Assembly: GCA_965220875.1 (NCBI GenBank)
Contig: OZ244849.1
Span: 248,001 to 312,000 of the forward strand
Length of the DNA stretch: 64,000 nt
Source of the DNA: WTFY01 sp965220875
GTDB lineage: Bacteria; Pseudomonadota; Gammaproteobacteria; UBA4575
Reading direction: 5' to 3'
This document shows, one piece after another, positions 46,098-54,997 of this stretch (its first letter is position 1; each line of letters starts with the position of its first letter). The translations under genes were made by a program, and so were the position numbers. Under the pieces are notes generated by a model that was not told the DNA's origin, ran no database searches, and was given only the letters and a program-made list of their open reading frames with translations.

Positions 46098-46565
46098 TCA
46101 CTGAACCGGCTTTTGCTGTTCAGGAGCAATATCGGGATTCAAACAGGCTTCTGCGAAATCCGGGTCAATTTCATCATTGTTTAGATCGACCAGAGACTGC
46201 TCGTAGTCGGTCCAGCCTTTCAGGCCTGTCTTTAACGAGGTAACCTTCTCATAACCCATCAGTTGCATGGTGTAGGCCGCCAATATACTGCGGTTTCCGG
46301 AACGACAGGCGACAACTATTTCTTTTTTGCGGGCTTCAACAAGCTCGGGTACAGTTTCGCTGTAGCCGTAATCACACGCTGCTTCCAGTATTCCCCGCGG
46401 GACATTAATGGAACCTGCTATATGCATCGCTGCGAATTCTTCAGGTTCACGTATGTCCAATACAAGGAGCCCGTGACTGCATGAGAGTTTCTGCTCAAGA
46501 TCCCAGGGTAATATCTCATCGACGAGCTTTTCATGTTCGCTCACAAGCTGCTTGAATGTTTTCAT
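46098..46565 (-). CDS. Rhodanese-like sulfurtransferase
   Basis: A single rhodanese domain (155 aa) with LLVLDIREPEEFAAMHIAGSI and the catalytic loop VACRSGNRSILAA holding the persulfide cysteine. The last 30 residues form an acidic tail rich in Asp and Pro. It could feed sulfane sulfur to DsrE2/TusA-type carriers or to DsrEFH, as rhodaneses do in other sulfur oxidisers; here that is an inference from the nearby dsr operon. Confidence 0.85.
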   Translation of the reverse strand: MKTFKQLVSEHEKLVDEILPWDLEQKLSCSHGLLVLDIREPEEFAAMHIAGSINVPRGILEAACDYGYSETVPELVEARKKEIVVACRSGNRSILAAYTMQLMGYEKVTSLKTGLKGWTDYEQSLVDLNNDEIDPDFAEACLNPDIAPEQQKPVQ

Positions 46566-46618
46566 CGGGATACGGGTCCACTAAATTCAGGCAGGAACCA
46601 TTTGCAAAAGAGGGGTTT

Positions 46619-47296
46619 CTAACTGTCTGTGTAGGTTTTTCTGGCCCTGAGCCCTTGTTCTACGGCAATTACCGCGGCCTCCACGCGCGAGTGTATGTCC
46701 AGCTTTCTTAGAATGGCTTTCACGTGCAGCTTGACAGTGCCGTCCGAGATGCCCAGATTTCTTGCAATGACCTTGTTGCTTTGACCTTCTGCCAGCAAGC
46801 TGAGAATTTCCCTTTCACGCGGTGTCAGGTTGTCAAGCGGACTCTGCTTGGATTCCAGAGGGTCTTCACCCTTCACCACCTTGGCCAGGATCTGGGTCAA
46901 ATTAGGCGCCACAACTGTTTCGCCCCTGACAATCTCGCGCAAAGCTGCAACCACATTGTCAGGTTCCATGTCCTTCAGCAGGTAACCCTTGGCCCCGTTT
47001 CTCAAGGCTTCGACCAGATCACGCTCATCACCACTGGTTGTCAGCATGACTATTGGTGCCTGAAGCTTCAGTTGCTGGAATTGCTTCAGCACTTCAAGGC
47101 CCGACATCCCAGGCATTCTCATATCCAGCAATACCAGGTCATGTTGTTTTTCTTGTGCTGCCCTGATCCCCTCCTGACCATCGCTTACCGAGGCAACAAC
47201 CTCTATTCCATGTCGACTTAACAGGCTTTCCAAGCCTTCACGAAACAGGGTGTGGTCATCAATTACTATAATCCGCAACTTCATATTGGATAGCAT
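46619..47296 (-). CDS. NarL/FixJ-family response regulator
   Basis: The 225-aa protein has a receiver domain with acidic pocket (IVIDDHTLF), phospho-acceptor Asp in LVLLDMRMPG and Lys in GYLLKDME, followed by a LuxR-type helix-turn-helix (LTPREREILSLLAEGQSNKVIARNLGIS). Resembles NarL. It follows the kinase gene by 10 bp. An alternative ATG four codons in (47284) is possible. Being next to the dsr genes it may regulate them; not shown. Confidence 0.92.
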   Translation of the reverse strand: MLSNMKLRIIVIDDHTLFREGLESLLSRHGIEVVASVSDGQEGIRAAQEKQHDLVLLDMRMPGMSGLEVLKQFQQLKLQAPIVMLTTSGDERDLVEALRNGAKGYLLKDMEPDNVVAALREIVRGETVVAPNLTQILAKVVKGEDPLESKQSPLDNLTPREREILSLLAEGQSNKVIARNLGISDGTVKLHVKAILRKLDIHSRVEAAVIAVEQGLRARKTYTDS

Positions 47297-47306
47297 AATT
47301 CAGATT

Positions 47307-48680
47307 TCACACCATTTCGTACTGGACATCATCCTTGAGGTCACCCGGCAAGTAGTCAAACTCAAATCGAACCTGTACACCTTCACCTGGCTCCCCGTCA
47401 ACGGTCAGTGTACCACCAATTCGGTTTGCACGATCCTGCATGATGCTGATCCCGACGTGTTCTCCAACAAAATCCTGCTTTTCAAGATCTGTAATGCCCA
47501 CTCCATCATCTTCTATCAAAATCGTATAGTGGCCTTCCGTGTCACCCCTCATAAGCACGCGCACAGTATCGGCTTCACTGTGCTTGCGCACATTGGTGAG
47601 GGCCTCCTGAATGACACGCAGCACCTGCAGTTCAATCTGTGGCGGTAGGGTGGTATCAGGCCACTCTTTTTGCAGGTACACCTGCACGTCATCACAGTCC
47701 TGTTTAAATCGCTCTATGACCTGCTCGACCGAGACCGTCAGACTGCTTTCACCAATTGGCATGCGGAAATGTGCAATAAGTGTACGCAACTCTGTATGCG
47801 CTTCATCTATGGTGGATTCAATACGCTCCAACTCCTGCCAAGTCGCCGCTTCGTCTTCCTGGTGTATCGTTTCATCCAGCACTCTTACCTGGTACTTTAT
47901 GCTTGCCAGTGTTTGCGCAAGCGAGTCATGCAATTCATTGGCAATATTGGTCCTCTCTCGCATAATGGACAAGGCATTGGCTTCCTTGTCCAAACGCGCT
48001 TTTTCCACTGCAATTCCAAGGTGCCTTCCCATACTTGTAAATAATTCTTCATACTCTCCATCGCTTTTGAACTGATCTCCTTCAATGTACAGGTTATACA
48101 CACCAAGGACCTTCCCCCGATACTGTAACGGGATGATCAGAATGGAAAGCCTCTCGCCTGCCAAGCCGCACTGACGACTAATCTGGTCAGGAATAGGTAT
48201 CACCCTGATTGGAATCGCCTCCTTCTCATCAGAAGCTCGTGCACTTTCCGGCAGGTACGGAGATCCTTCACTTAATGTTGCCGCTATGCCGGTTTCAGCA
48301 ATCAGCGAAAATGTGTTTTTTTTTGCCTCCAGGTAAACAGCAGCCCCTCGTGCGTCAACCAGTTCCGTCATGGTATGCAGGAAACGTGTAAGCAGTTCAT
48401 GTACATTCCTAGACATATTGATGCTGGTAACCACGTCATACAGTATCTTCAGGGATTTGTTTTTACGCGCAATATGCTCGGTGTGTCGCTGCAACTGTAT
48501 CTCGGCGTCCCTGGACAGGGATTCCAGCATCTCGGCTACGAAATTGATATCCTGGCCCAGTTCAGATACATCTGGCGGTGAACGGTCTGGAATGCGGGCG
48601 GAAAGCTCGCCTGCACGGATTTTTTGAGTCCATGCTCGTAAGGCTGTCAGGAACTCACTTGGCTTGATGTCCTGCAGCAT
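47307..48680 (-). CDS. NarX-like histidine kinase without membrane helices
   Basis: A 457-aa sensor kinase: a HAMP-like N-terminus (GELSARIPDRSPPDVSELGQ), a GAF domain (about residues 95-230), HisKA_3 with the phospho-acceptor in IANELHDSLAQTLASIKYQV and a HATPase domain (EALTNVRKHSEAD, EDDGVGI). The N-terminal membrane helices and periplasmic nitrate-binding loop of NarX are missing, so the sensor is cytoplasmic and its ligand must reach the GAF domain from inside. Pairs with the adjacent NarL-type regulator. Confidence 0.88.
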   Translation of the reverse strand: MLQDIKPSEFLTALRAWTQKIRAGELSARIPDRSPPDVSELGQDINFVAEMLESLSRDAEIQLQRHTEHIARKNKSLKILYDVVTSINMSRNVHELLTRFLHTMTELVDARGAAVYLEAKKNTFSLIAETGIAATLSEGSPYLPESARASDEKEAIPIRVIPIPDQISRQCGLAGERLSILIIPLQYRGKVLGVYNLYIEGDQFKSDGEYEELFTSMGRHLGIAVEKARLDKEANALSIMRERTNIANELHDSLAQTLASIKYQVRVLDETIHQEDEAATWQELERIESTIDEAHTELRTLIAHFRMPIGESSLTVSVEQVIERFKQDCDDVQVYLQKEWPDTTLPPQIELQVLRVIQEALTNVRKHSEADTVRVLMRGDTEGHYTILIEDDGVGITDLEKQDFVGEHVGISIMQDRANRIGGTLTVDGEPGEGVQVRFEFDYLPGDLKDDVQYEMV

Positions 48681-48904
48681 TTACAGGTCCAGTATGAACG
48701 GAGTGGACATTTCGCGACACCATGTTGTACGCGTCATTATTAACTGATACTTTACCAGTATTGAAATTATATGCGTATTGAAAACCGCCTCTAGCCGTTA
48801 TCAAGCCCTTTCGATTTCCACTCAGGATGTTACTGGCAGTCGATCGTGTCACGAGGTTATAGTTCGAAAAATTTTGGGGTTTGAAAAATTACAGGAGAAA
48901 GACT

Positions 48905-48994
48905 ATGAGTGAGATGACAAAAACAATGCTGGTTGTTGCCGCAATGGTAATCCCGTGCATTATTTTGATAGTAGCAATTGCTATGAAGTTTTAA
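48905..48994 (+). CDS. 29-residue single-span membrane peptide
   Basis: A tiny frame starts MSEMTKTM and ends AMKF, with residues 9-27 forming one hydrophobic span. A strong AGGAGA site lies seven bases before the ATG. It stands alone between the kinase gene and dsrR, on the opposite strand to both. Its size and layout recall small bioenergetic subunits or peptides such as YnhF and CydX, but I cannot name a family. Coding potential rests on the ribosome binding site and the clean hydrophobic pattern. Confidence 0.6.
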   Translation: MSEMTKTMLVVAAMVIPCIILIVAIAMKF

Positions 48995-49119
48995 GTCACC
49001 TTGCGGCGAGCGCAGCTTGAGGTTGGCGATACCTGGCCAGGAAAGCTGTTTAAAACGAGCTACAGCATTTAATACTTATCGGCCCTCCCCGACTGTTACC
49101 GTCTTGTATCCAGCCTGCT

Positions 49120-49446
49120 CTATTCTTCGGTAGGCGGTGAATAATCCGGGTCATTGGGGTTGAGGAATACGAAATGAAACTGCTTGGGTTCGAGTTCGAC
49201 AAAATCGATTGTGGTCCCGTCCAGCAAATCAAGGCTGGACTCAGCTACTACGAGCGCGACACCATTGGATTCAAAATGGAAATCCTTCTCGTCGCCACTC
49301 CCGATGTCATCAAAGCCCATTCCGTAGTGAATACTATTGTCCTTGTTGAGGGTGGCAGCGATTCGCAGGGGAATGTTATCCAGTTGCGCTTCTAATGCAG
49401 ATTTTTTTGCCTGATCCGCAGCTGCTTTTGTCATTTTTATAGACAC
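49120..49446 (-). CDS. dsrR: DsrR, A-type scaffold-like regulator
   Basis: DsrR resembles IscA-type carriers but lacks the cluster-binding cysteines; in Allochromatium it acts post-transcriptionally on dsr expression. The product of about 108 aa contains LRIAATLNKDNSIHYGMGFD and ELEPKQFHFVFLNPNDP and has no cysteine, as expected. The GTG at 49446 fits the family N-terminus; 49434 (ATG) is also possible. It is the last dsr gene here; dsrS is not found. Confidence 0.85.
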   Translation of the reverse strand: MSIKMTKAAADQAKKSALEAQLDNIPLRIAATLNKDNSIHYGMGFDDIGSGDEKDFHFESNGVALVVAESSLDLLDGTTIDFVELEPKQFHFVFLNPNDPDYSPPTEE

Positions 49447-49501
49447 TTTATCTCGCCTGCCATTGCCCACTGTGCAGGAAAGGGGCCATTGTAATACATT
49501 C

Positions 49502-50860
49502 TCAGGAACACGATTTTATAAATTCAATAAAGTCAGGAATCCACTGGTTGCGCTGCGTATTTCTCTGATGACTGTAGCAGGCAAGAAGATTTTTGTACCG
49601 AAGCCCGTCAAACTGCCCATCCACTCCAAAGCCACGTTGGACTTCATAGGAGTACTCATAGTCAGCAAGATCTCTTAATGTTGAGTAATGAAACTCATGC
49701 CCGGGCACAGGATGCCTGATGTTGCTTGACCATAAATGCTGAAGTCTTTTTTGCAGGACTGTGTAACCGCGTCCTATGGGCTTTTCATGCATCTCACAAT
49801 CCGCATCAATGACGCCCGCCATCTCGCACTGCACGGCTTTAAATTTGATTGAATTACACAGATACATAAGACCCCCACATTCAGCATATGCCGGCATCCC
49901 GCGTTCAACAGCCTCCCGAACTGCGCGTTTCATTGAAACATTTGCTGCCAGCTTATGCATATTCATTTCCGGGAAGCCTCCTCCTAGAAATAATGCATCT
50001 GCTTCAGGCAGGCTGGTGTCGTGCAATACGTCAAACGGAACCATTTCCACTCCCAGTTGAGAGAAGGTGTCCAGATCATCCGCATAGTAGAAACCGAAGG
50101 CTTCGTCACGTGCATAAGCAATCCTGAGCCTGCAATTCGACATGGCCAAGGCTGGTGCTTCCACGTTCGGGACAGGAGGTGCTGAGTTTGCGATTTGCTC
50201 TATCCGGTCAAGGTTTACCTGTTCTGCGACTACCTTCGAAATTTTCTCAATGTGGCTTCCTGCACGCAAATCTTCGTTGCTTGGCTTCAGTCCCAGATAA
50301 CGCTCTACCAGTTCAAGTTCATCATTCCGGTACACGGTACCGACTACAGGTACATCCGTGTAGTTCTCCATGACACGAGTCAACTTGGCTGCATGCCGGT
50401 CACCTCCAACAAAATTCAAAATCACTCCGGCAATCTTGATCTCCGGATCAAACTGCTGGTAACCCAATACGAGGGGAGCCACGCCCCGAATCGTGCCACG
50501 TGTGTCTAGGATCAACACAACAGGTGCCTTGAGCAACCTTGCCAGTGCTGCATTACTGTCCCGGCCATCTTCAGACAGGCCGTCGTGCAGGCCCTTGTTG
50601 GCCTCGACTACGCCAATATCAGCACCATCCACCTGTTTCGCAAACATGGAAATAATTTCCCGGTCCGTTTGGGTCCAGAAGTCAAGGTTGTAACAGTTAC
50701 GGTGTGATGCCCGGCTCAGCCACATCGGGTCGATGTAATCGGGACCTTTTTTGAAAGTCTGGACCGTCAATCCCTTGTCGTGTAGTGCAGCGCAGATACC
50801 TGCACTCAATACAGTCTTGCCAGATGATTTGTGAGCAGCGGAAATTAAGACATGAGCCAC
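49502..50860 (-). CDS. dsrN: DsrN, siroheme amidase (cobyrinate a,c-diamide synthase-like)
   Basis: DsrN amidates siroheme to the siro-amide used by DsrAB. The 452-aa CbiA/CobB-type enzyme has an N-terminal P-loop-like region (LISAAHKSSGKTVLSAGICA) and a C-terminal class I glutamine amidotransferase domain with the nucleophile in AECGGLMYLC and the histidine in GHEFHYS. Position after dsrP is standard. CobB for cobalamin synthesis is the alternative but does not fit the context. Confidence 0.92.
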   Translation of the reverse strand: MAHVLISAAHKSSGKTVLSAGICAALHDKGLTVQTFKKGPDYIDPMWLSRASHRNCYNLDFWTQTDREIISMFAKQVDGADIGVVEANKGLHDGLSEDGRDSNAALARLLKAPVVLILDTRGTIRGVAPLVLGYQQFDPEIKIAGVILNFVGGDRHAAKLTRVMENYTDVPVVGTVYRNDELELVERYLGLKPSNEDLRAGSHIEKISKVVAEQVNLDRIEQIANSAPPVPNVEAPALAMSNCRLRIAYARDEAFGFYYADDLDTFSQLGVEMVPFDVLHDTSLPEADALFLGGGFPEMNMHKLAANVSMKRAVREAVERGMPAYAECGGLMYLCNSIKFKAVQCEMAGVIDADCEMHEKPIGRGYTVLQKRLQHLWSSNIRHPVPGHEFHYSTLRDLADYEYSYEVQRGFGVDGQFDGLRYKNLLACYSHQRNTQRNQWIPDFIEFIKSCS

Positions 50861-50888
50861 AGCGCAGTATAAGGCACGTTACTGCCGA

Positions 50889-52106
50889 TCAAGTCGTTGC
50901 AGACTCCAGCTTGAGTGCCTTGTCGGACAGGCTTTCAGGTAAAAACTCAAGTACGGCAATGCCCACTGTGACGATAACCAGGGCAAGACATATTCCCCCA
51001 GCACCCAGCAAAATCTCAAATATGCTTGGTGCATATTGTGCTACAACACCATCAAAGAAACTGCTGCTTTCCTCCATTCCCGGGAAAAGTACCAGGGGAT
51101 AAGCCTGTCCACCAATTATGATGACGTACAGCTGTGCCATACCACCTACAATCACCAGCAGAGAAGCAACCGAAACCATATGCCTCGACTGACTGAAAGG
51201 CTTGATGAAAATCAGCACGAGGGGCACCACGCAACCTGCAAACACCTGTACAAACCAGAACAGGAAAGTGTAGATCCCGCCGCCAATAAGAACGAAATGT
51301 TCGACCCCATGATGTTCCGTGGCATACAAGTTGGTCAGATGATATGCCAGCACGAAATACAATACTGCCGCAACAAAGATACCCAGGAGTATCTTAAGCT
51401 TGCGCAATATTGCATCACCCAGTGGTCTGCCTGTCCCCGCATAGCTTGCCTGCAGTACGAGTAAAAAAACTGCAAGACCAAAAGCAAACGACATAATGAT
51501 GAATAGTGGCGCCATGATTGCGGCATCGTACGCCTGACGCGCAACCAGAAACCCAAAAATAGACCCGGTGCCTGTGGTGAGAATCAGCCTCCATATGAAA
51601 GCGATAAACCCTGCCGGCTTAACAAACCGGTTCATTTTCCGCTCCATCATCATCCACAGATATACAAAGGTGACAACGATAAACCCGATATACAGAAATA
51701 TGTTCCAGGCAAATATTGACTTGAAGTTGTACACAGTCATGGCAACGATCAGCCGGTCTGGGCGACCCAGATCCAGTACCAGTATGATCAAGCCTCCTAC
51801 CAGCAGGGCAATAGCCAGCAAGCCCGACAGGCGTGCAAGCGGCTTGTAATCGATTTTGCCGAATACCGAAGAGATTGAAGCAACGTTCAGAGATCCTGAA
51901 GCAGCTACTATAAGAAAGACGGCCACCACGTGCGGAAAACCCCACACGACCTGATTGTTCATTCCCGTTATGTGATGGCCCTCTACATCCATATGGTGTG
52001 CAGCCAGATAACCCACCAACGCAGTCAGTGCCAACGCTCCAAGCAAGAGCCAGTACTGGACGGATCTTGCATCGACAGAGCTGAAGCGGACAGTTTCCAT
52101 AACCAT
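50889..52106 (-). CDS. dsrP: DsrP, NrfD-family quinone-interacting membrane subunit
   Basis: DsrP is the integral membrane subunit of the DsrMKJOP complex and exchanges electrons with the quinone pool. The 405-aa protein has about ten membrane helices, with ALALTALVGYLAAHHMDVEG at the N-terminus and LAYHLTNLYATEHHGVEHF in the middle. Start may be 52100 (METVRF). Follows dsrO by 43 bases. Confidence 0.93.
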   Translation of the reverse strand: MVMETVRFSSVDARSVQYWLLLGALALTALVGYLAAHHMDVEGHHITGMNNQVVWGFPHVVAVFLIVAASGSLNVASISSVFGKIDYKPLARLSGLLAIALLVGGLIILVLDLGRPDRLIVAMTVYNFKSIFAWNIFLYIGFIVVTFVYLWMMMERKMNRFVKPAGFIAFIWRLILTTGTGSIFGFLVARQAYDAAIMAPLFIIMSFAFGLAVFLLVLQASYAGTGRPLGDAILRKLKILLGIFVAAVLYFVLAYHLTNLYATEHHGVEHFVLIGGGIYTFLFWFVQVFAGCVVPLVLIFIKPFSQSRHMVSVASLLVIVGGMAQLYVIIIGGQAYPLVLFPGMEESSSFFDGVVAQYAPSIFEILLGAGGICLALVIVTVGIAVLEFLPESLSDKALKLESATT

Positions 52107-52149
52107 GCCTTTAGCAGAAAATTACAGAACTCTTGTATGCAGACATGAC

Positions 52150-52905
52150 TCAGATTCCCTGATAACGCACGCCGGTGTTGAGTCCGAGGTCGGCCCTGAT
52201 CTGCGAACCTCCATGCTTTTCCAGCAATCTTGAAATCTCGCTGTGTGGGTCGTTCAAGTCCCCGAAAACAAGCGCTTCATGACCATCTTTCGCACAAGCC
52301 TCGGCACATGCAGTGTTGTTATCACCACGGTCCACCTTGTGCACACACAGGGTGCAACTTTCCACACACCCCTTGCCGCGAGGTGAATGCGGCAACTGTT
52401 CGTACAATGGCTCATGGATAAAGGATCGTGCCTTGTAGGGACATGCCATCATGCAGTAGCGACAGCCAATACAAGTATGCTTGTTGACAAGCACAATCCC
52501 ATCTTCACGCCGGAAGGAAGCCTTTGTCGGACAGACATCCACACAGGGTGGGTGCTCACAATGCTGACACATCATGGGCAGTGAGGTGACATGACCGGTC
52601 TGCCTGTCTTTCACGTTCAGTTTTCGGATCCACTGCGCGTCTGTTGTGGGACGGCCCAAACTCCATACGCCGTTCTCTTCATTGCATGCGGTCACGCACG
52701 CACTGCAATCTTCCTGACAAACATTCGTGTTAACCAGCATCCCCCAACGCTGCTTGTTCGAAACAGGTTGATCTGCTGGTTTCGCACTTGCAGAATGATA
52801 TAGAAATATCCCTGGAGCAACGGACAACCCCCCCAAGGCAGCAACCCCCAGGGTAAAGCTGCGACGGCCTGAATCCACTTCAGATGTATCAAACGTATAG
52901 CGCAT
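52150..52905 (-). CDS. dsrO: DsrO, periplasmic iron-sulfur subunit
   Basis: A Tat-exported ferredoxin-like subunit of DsrMKJOP. The 251-aa product has a twin-arginine signal (GRRSFTLGVAALGG) and four cysteine-rich cluster motifs, including CQEDCSACVTACNEE, CQHCEHPPCVDVCPTKA, CIGCRYCMMACPYKAR and CTLCVHKV. Its ATG shares a base with the dsrJ stop. Confidence 0.95.
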   Translation of the reverse strand: MRYTFDTSEVDSGRRSFTLGVAALGGLSVAPGIFLYHSASAKPADQPVSNKQRWGMLVNTNVCQEDCSACVTACNEENGVWSLGRPTTDAQWIRKLNVKDRQTGHVTSLPMMCQHCEHPPCVDVCPTKASFRREDGIVLVNKHTCIGCRYCMMACPYKARSFIHEPLYEQLPHSPRGKGCVESCTLCVHKVDRGDNNTACAEACAKDGHEALVFGDLNDPHSEISRLLEKHGGSQIRADLGLNTGVRYQGI

Positions 52906-53408
52906 TACATTCCTGACCTGCCTGGTTGAACAATTTTATCACTTAACCGCATCAGTTCCTGCAGCTCCTGTACTGGCTGATTAACCTGTCCCGACATGCG
53001 CAAAGTTGCCCGCACTGCCTCCTCAGGCCGGTCAGCGTGACACTGGAAACAGTCGATCGTCACCGCAGTGAACAGGTGGCAACTGGCGCAAAAGTGTATC
53101 TCTTCCGAGTACCGTGCGTATTTACCCTGTGCATCAGGCGTGATATGACAATCTATGCAACCGGTGAGACTGTATTTTTCCGTACGGATGCCTTCAATAA
53201 CAGTTTTGTCCCGGTGGTCCAAAATGTATTCAAAATGTTGCCTGCGCATGACATCAACAGGCTCTACGCAAACAGTTTCTTCACTGTATTTGCCCTTGGG
53301 TGGAGGTATGTTTTCGGGACCGTCTGCAAAGACCTGGATCATGGATACACAGGTCACCATGATTACTGCAAGCCATACAGGTCTGCTATAGACAATACTT
53401 CTGATCAA
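52905..53408 (-). CDS. dsrJ: DsrJ, triheme cytochrome c
   Basis: Periplasmic cytochrome of the DsrMKJOP complex. The 167-aa product has an uncleaved signal-anchor and three heme motifs CIDCH, CASCH and CFQCH, as in characterised DsrJ. It follows dsrK by only 39 bases; in most sulfur oxidisers dsrL lies between them, and here it does not. Confidence 0.95.
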   Translation of the reverse strand: MIRSIVYSRPVWLAVIMVTCVSMIQVFADGPENIPPPKGKYSEETVCVEPVDVMRRQHFEYILDHRDKTVIEGIRTEKYSLTGCIDCHITPDAQGKYARYSEEIHFCASCHLFTAVTIDCFQCHADRPEEAVRATLRMSGQVNQPVQELQELMRLSDKIVQPGRSGM

Positions 53409-53447
53409 AACTTTTGACTTCAGTTCAGTTATGCAGACTTCGGCCAG

Positions 53448-54986
53448 TCAGGCCGCTTCTGCCTGCCCTTCCTCTTGGCATCCCTGCTCATCATCGCCAG
53501 GCTGAAGTACAATCGCATTGCTCACAAGCTGATGCAGGCTGACGATCTGGTCCATCTCAAAGTCATAGTATGGAAACACCTTTGAAAACTGGCTTTTGCA
53601 AATTGCACAAATTGCAGCCATGTGTGTTACGCCGTAGTTATCGACCACATTCTTCAAAGCCTCCATGCGCGGCAATGCACCTTTCACACGGAGCTCAATC
53701 AAGTCATCTGTCAGCAACCCGCCGCCGCCGCCGCAACAGTATGTACCTTCCTTGATGGCATAACCCGGCATGTCCACATAGTTATTGCATACTGCCTTGA
53801 TGATTTCCCTCGGAATCTCAAACTGGCCGCCGGGCCGGTCACCCATACGAGACGCACGAGCAACGTTGCAGGAATCATGATATGTGACCACCATGTCGTC
53901 ATTCTGTGAAGGATCAAGAACCAGCTTGCCTTCCTGAATCAGTCCATGCGTAACTTCACAGACGTGTTGCGGTACGGGATAATCAGGGTCCAGAAAGTCA
54001 AATGGCCCGGCAAGTGTGTTCAGGAAAGAGTACGCCACACGCCATGCATGTCCGCACTCGCCGAACACGATTCGCTTTACACCAAGATCGATCGCAGCCT
54101 GGCGGATCCGCATCGCTAGCTTCTGCATGTTTTCATAGCTGCCAATGAACATGCCAAAGTTAGCCGCCTCGCTGGCATAGGAACTCAGGGTCCATGAAAT
54201 TCCTGCCTGGTGAAATACTTTTGCGTACCCGATCAATCCGTCTATGTGCGGTTCTGCAAAAAAATCTGCAGACGGGGTAATCAGCAGAATTTCCGCGCCC
54301 TCTACATCCAGTGGAAACTTCACCGTTACACCGGTCTCTTCCTCAACGTCTTCTTCAAGGCCCTCCAGGGTGTCCGCCAAGGCCGGCTCCGGCAAGCCGA
54401 GATTGTTTCCTATTACATGAACCTTGCCGATGATCTCATTACAGTACTTCTGCCCTTTTCCCACTGCATCCATCACTTCACGTGCAGCCATGGATATTTC
54501 TGCAGTATCTATTCCATAAGGGCAGTAAACGGAACAGCGCCTGCACTGTGAACACTGGTGAAAGTAGCTGTACCAGTCATCCAGAACTTCTTCGGTCAGG
54601 TCTTCAGCACCTACAAGTTTCGGGAACAGCTTGCCGGAAAGGGTGTGATAACGCCTGTAAACTTTTCTGAACAGGTCCTGGCGTGCAACCGGCATGTTTT
54701 TCGGGTCTGATGTTCCAAGGTAGTAGTGGCACTTGTCTGTACAGGCGCCACATTTGACACAGGAATCCAGAAATACCTGCAATGAGCGATACTTGCCCGT
54801 CAGCTCACCCATTTTTTCAATGGCTACCTCTTTCCAGTTGTCCACCAGTTCGCCTGGAAAACCCAGCTTCTCCTGGAAATCGGACTTCGCAACAAATGGC
54901 CGACTATGTGACATCACGCCTTCCTGCAGGCGAGGAATCACGGGGTATTCATCGATTTTTGGTGTTTCAAATTCTGGTGCAGCCAT
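53448..54986 (-). CDS. dsrK: DsrK, HdrD-like catalytic subunit
   Basis: Cytoplasmic iron-sulfur subunit of DsrMKJOP thought to handle the DsrC trisulfide/disulfide. The 512-aa protein has two 4Fe-4S motifs (CVKCGACTDKCHYYLG and CSQCRRCSVYCPYGID) and two CCG domains, the last with GTYCCGGGGGLLTDDL. It follows dsrM by 11 bases. Confidence 0.96.
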   Translation of the reverse strand: MAAPEFETPKIDEYPVIPRLQEGVMSHSRPFVAKSDFQEKLGFPGELVDNWKEVAIEKMGELTGKYRSLQVFLDSCVKCGACTDKCHYYLGTSDPKNMPVARQDLFRKVYRRYHTLSGKLFPKLVGAEDLTEEVLDDWYSYFHQCSQCRRCSVYCPYGIDTAEISMAAREVMDAVGKGQKYCNEIIGKVHVIGNNLGLPEPALADTLEGLEEDVEEETGVTVKFPLDVEGAEILLITPSADFFAEPHIDGLIGYAKVFHQAGISWTLSSYASEAANFGMFIGSYENMQKLAMRIRQAAIDLGVKRIVFGECGHAWRVAYSFLNTLAGPFDFLDPDYPVPQHVCEVTHGLIQEGKLVLDPSQNDDMVVTYHDSCNVARASRMGDRPGGQFEIPREIIKAVCNNYVDMPGYAIKEGTYCCGGGGGLLTDDLIELRVKGALPRMEALKNVVDNYGVTHMAAICAICKSQFSKVFPYYDFEMDQIVSLHQLVSNAIVLQPGDDEQGCQEEGQAEAA

Positions 54987-54997
54987 TTCTAACCTGT

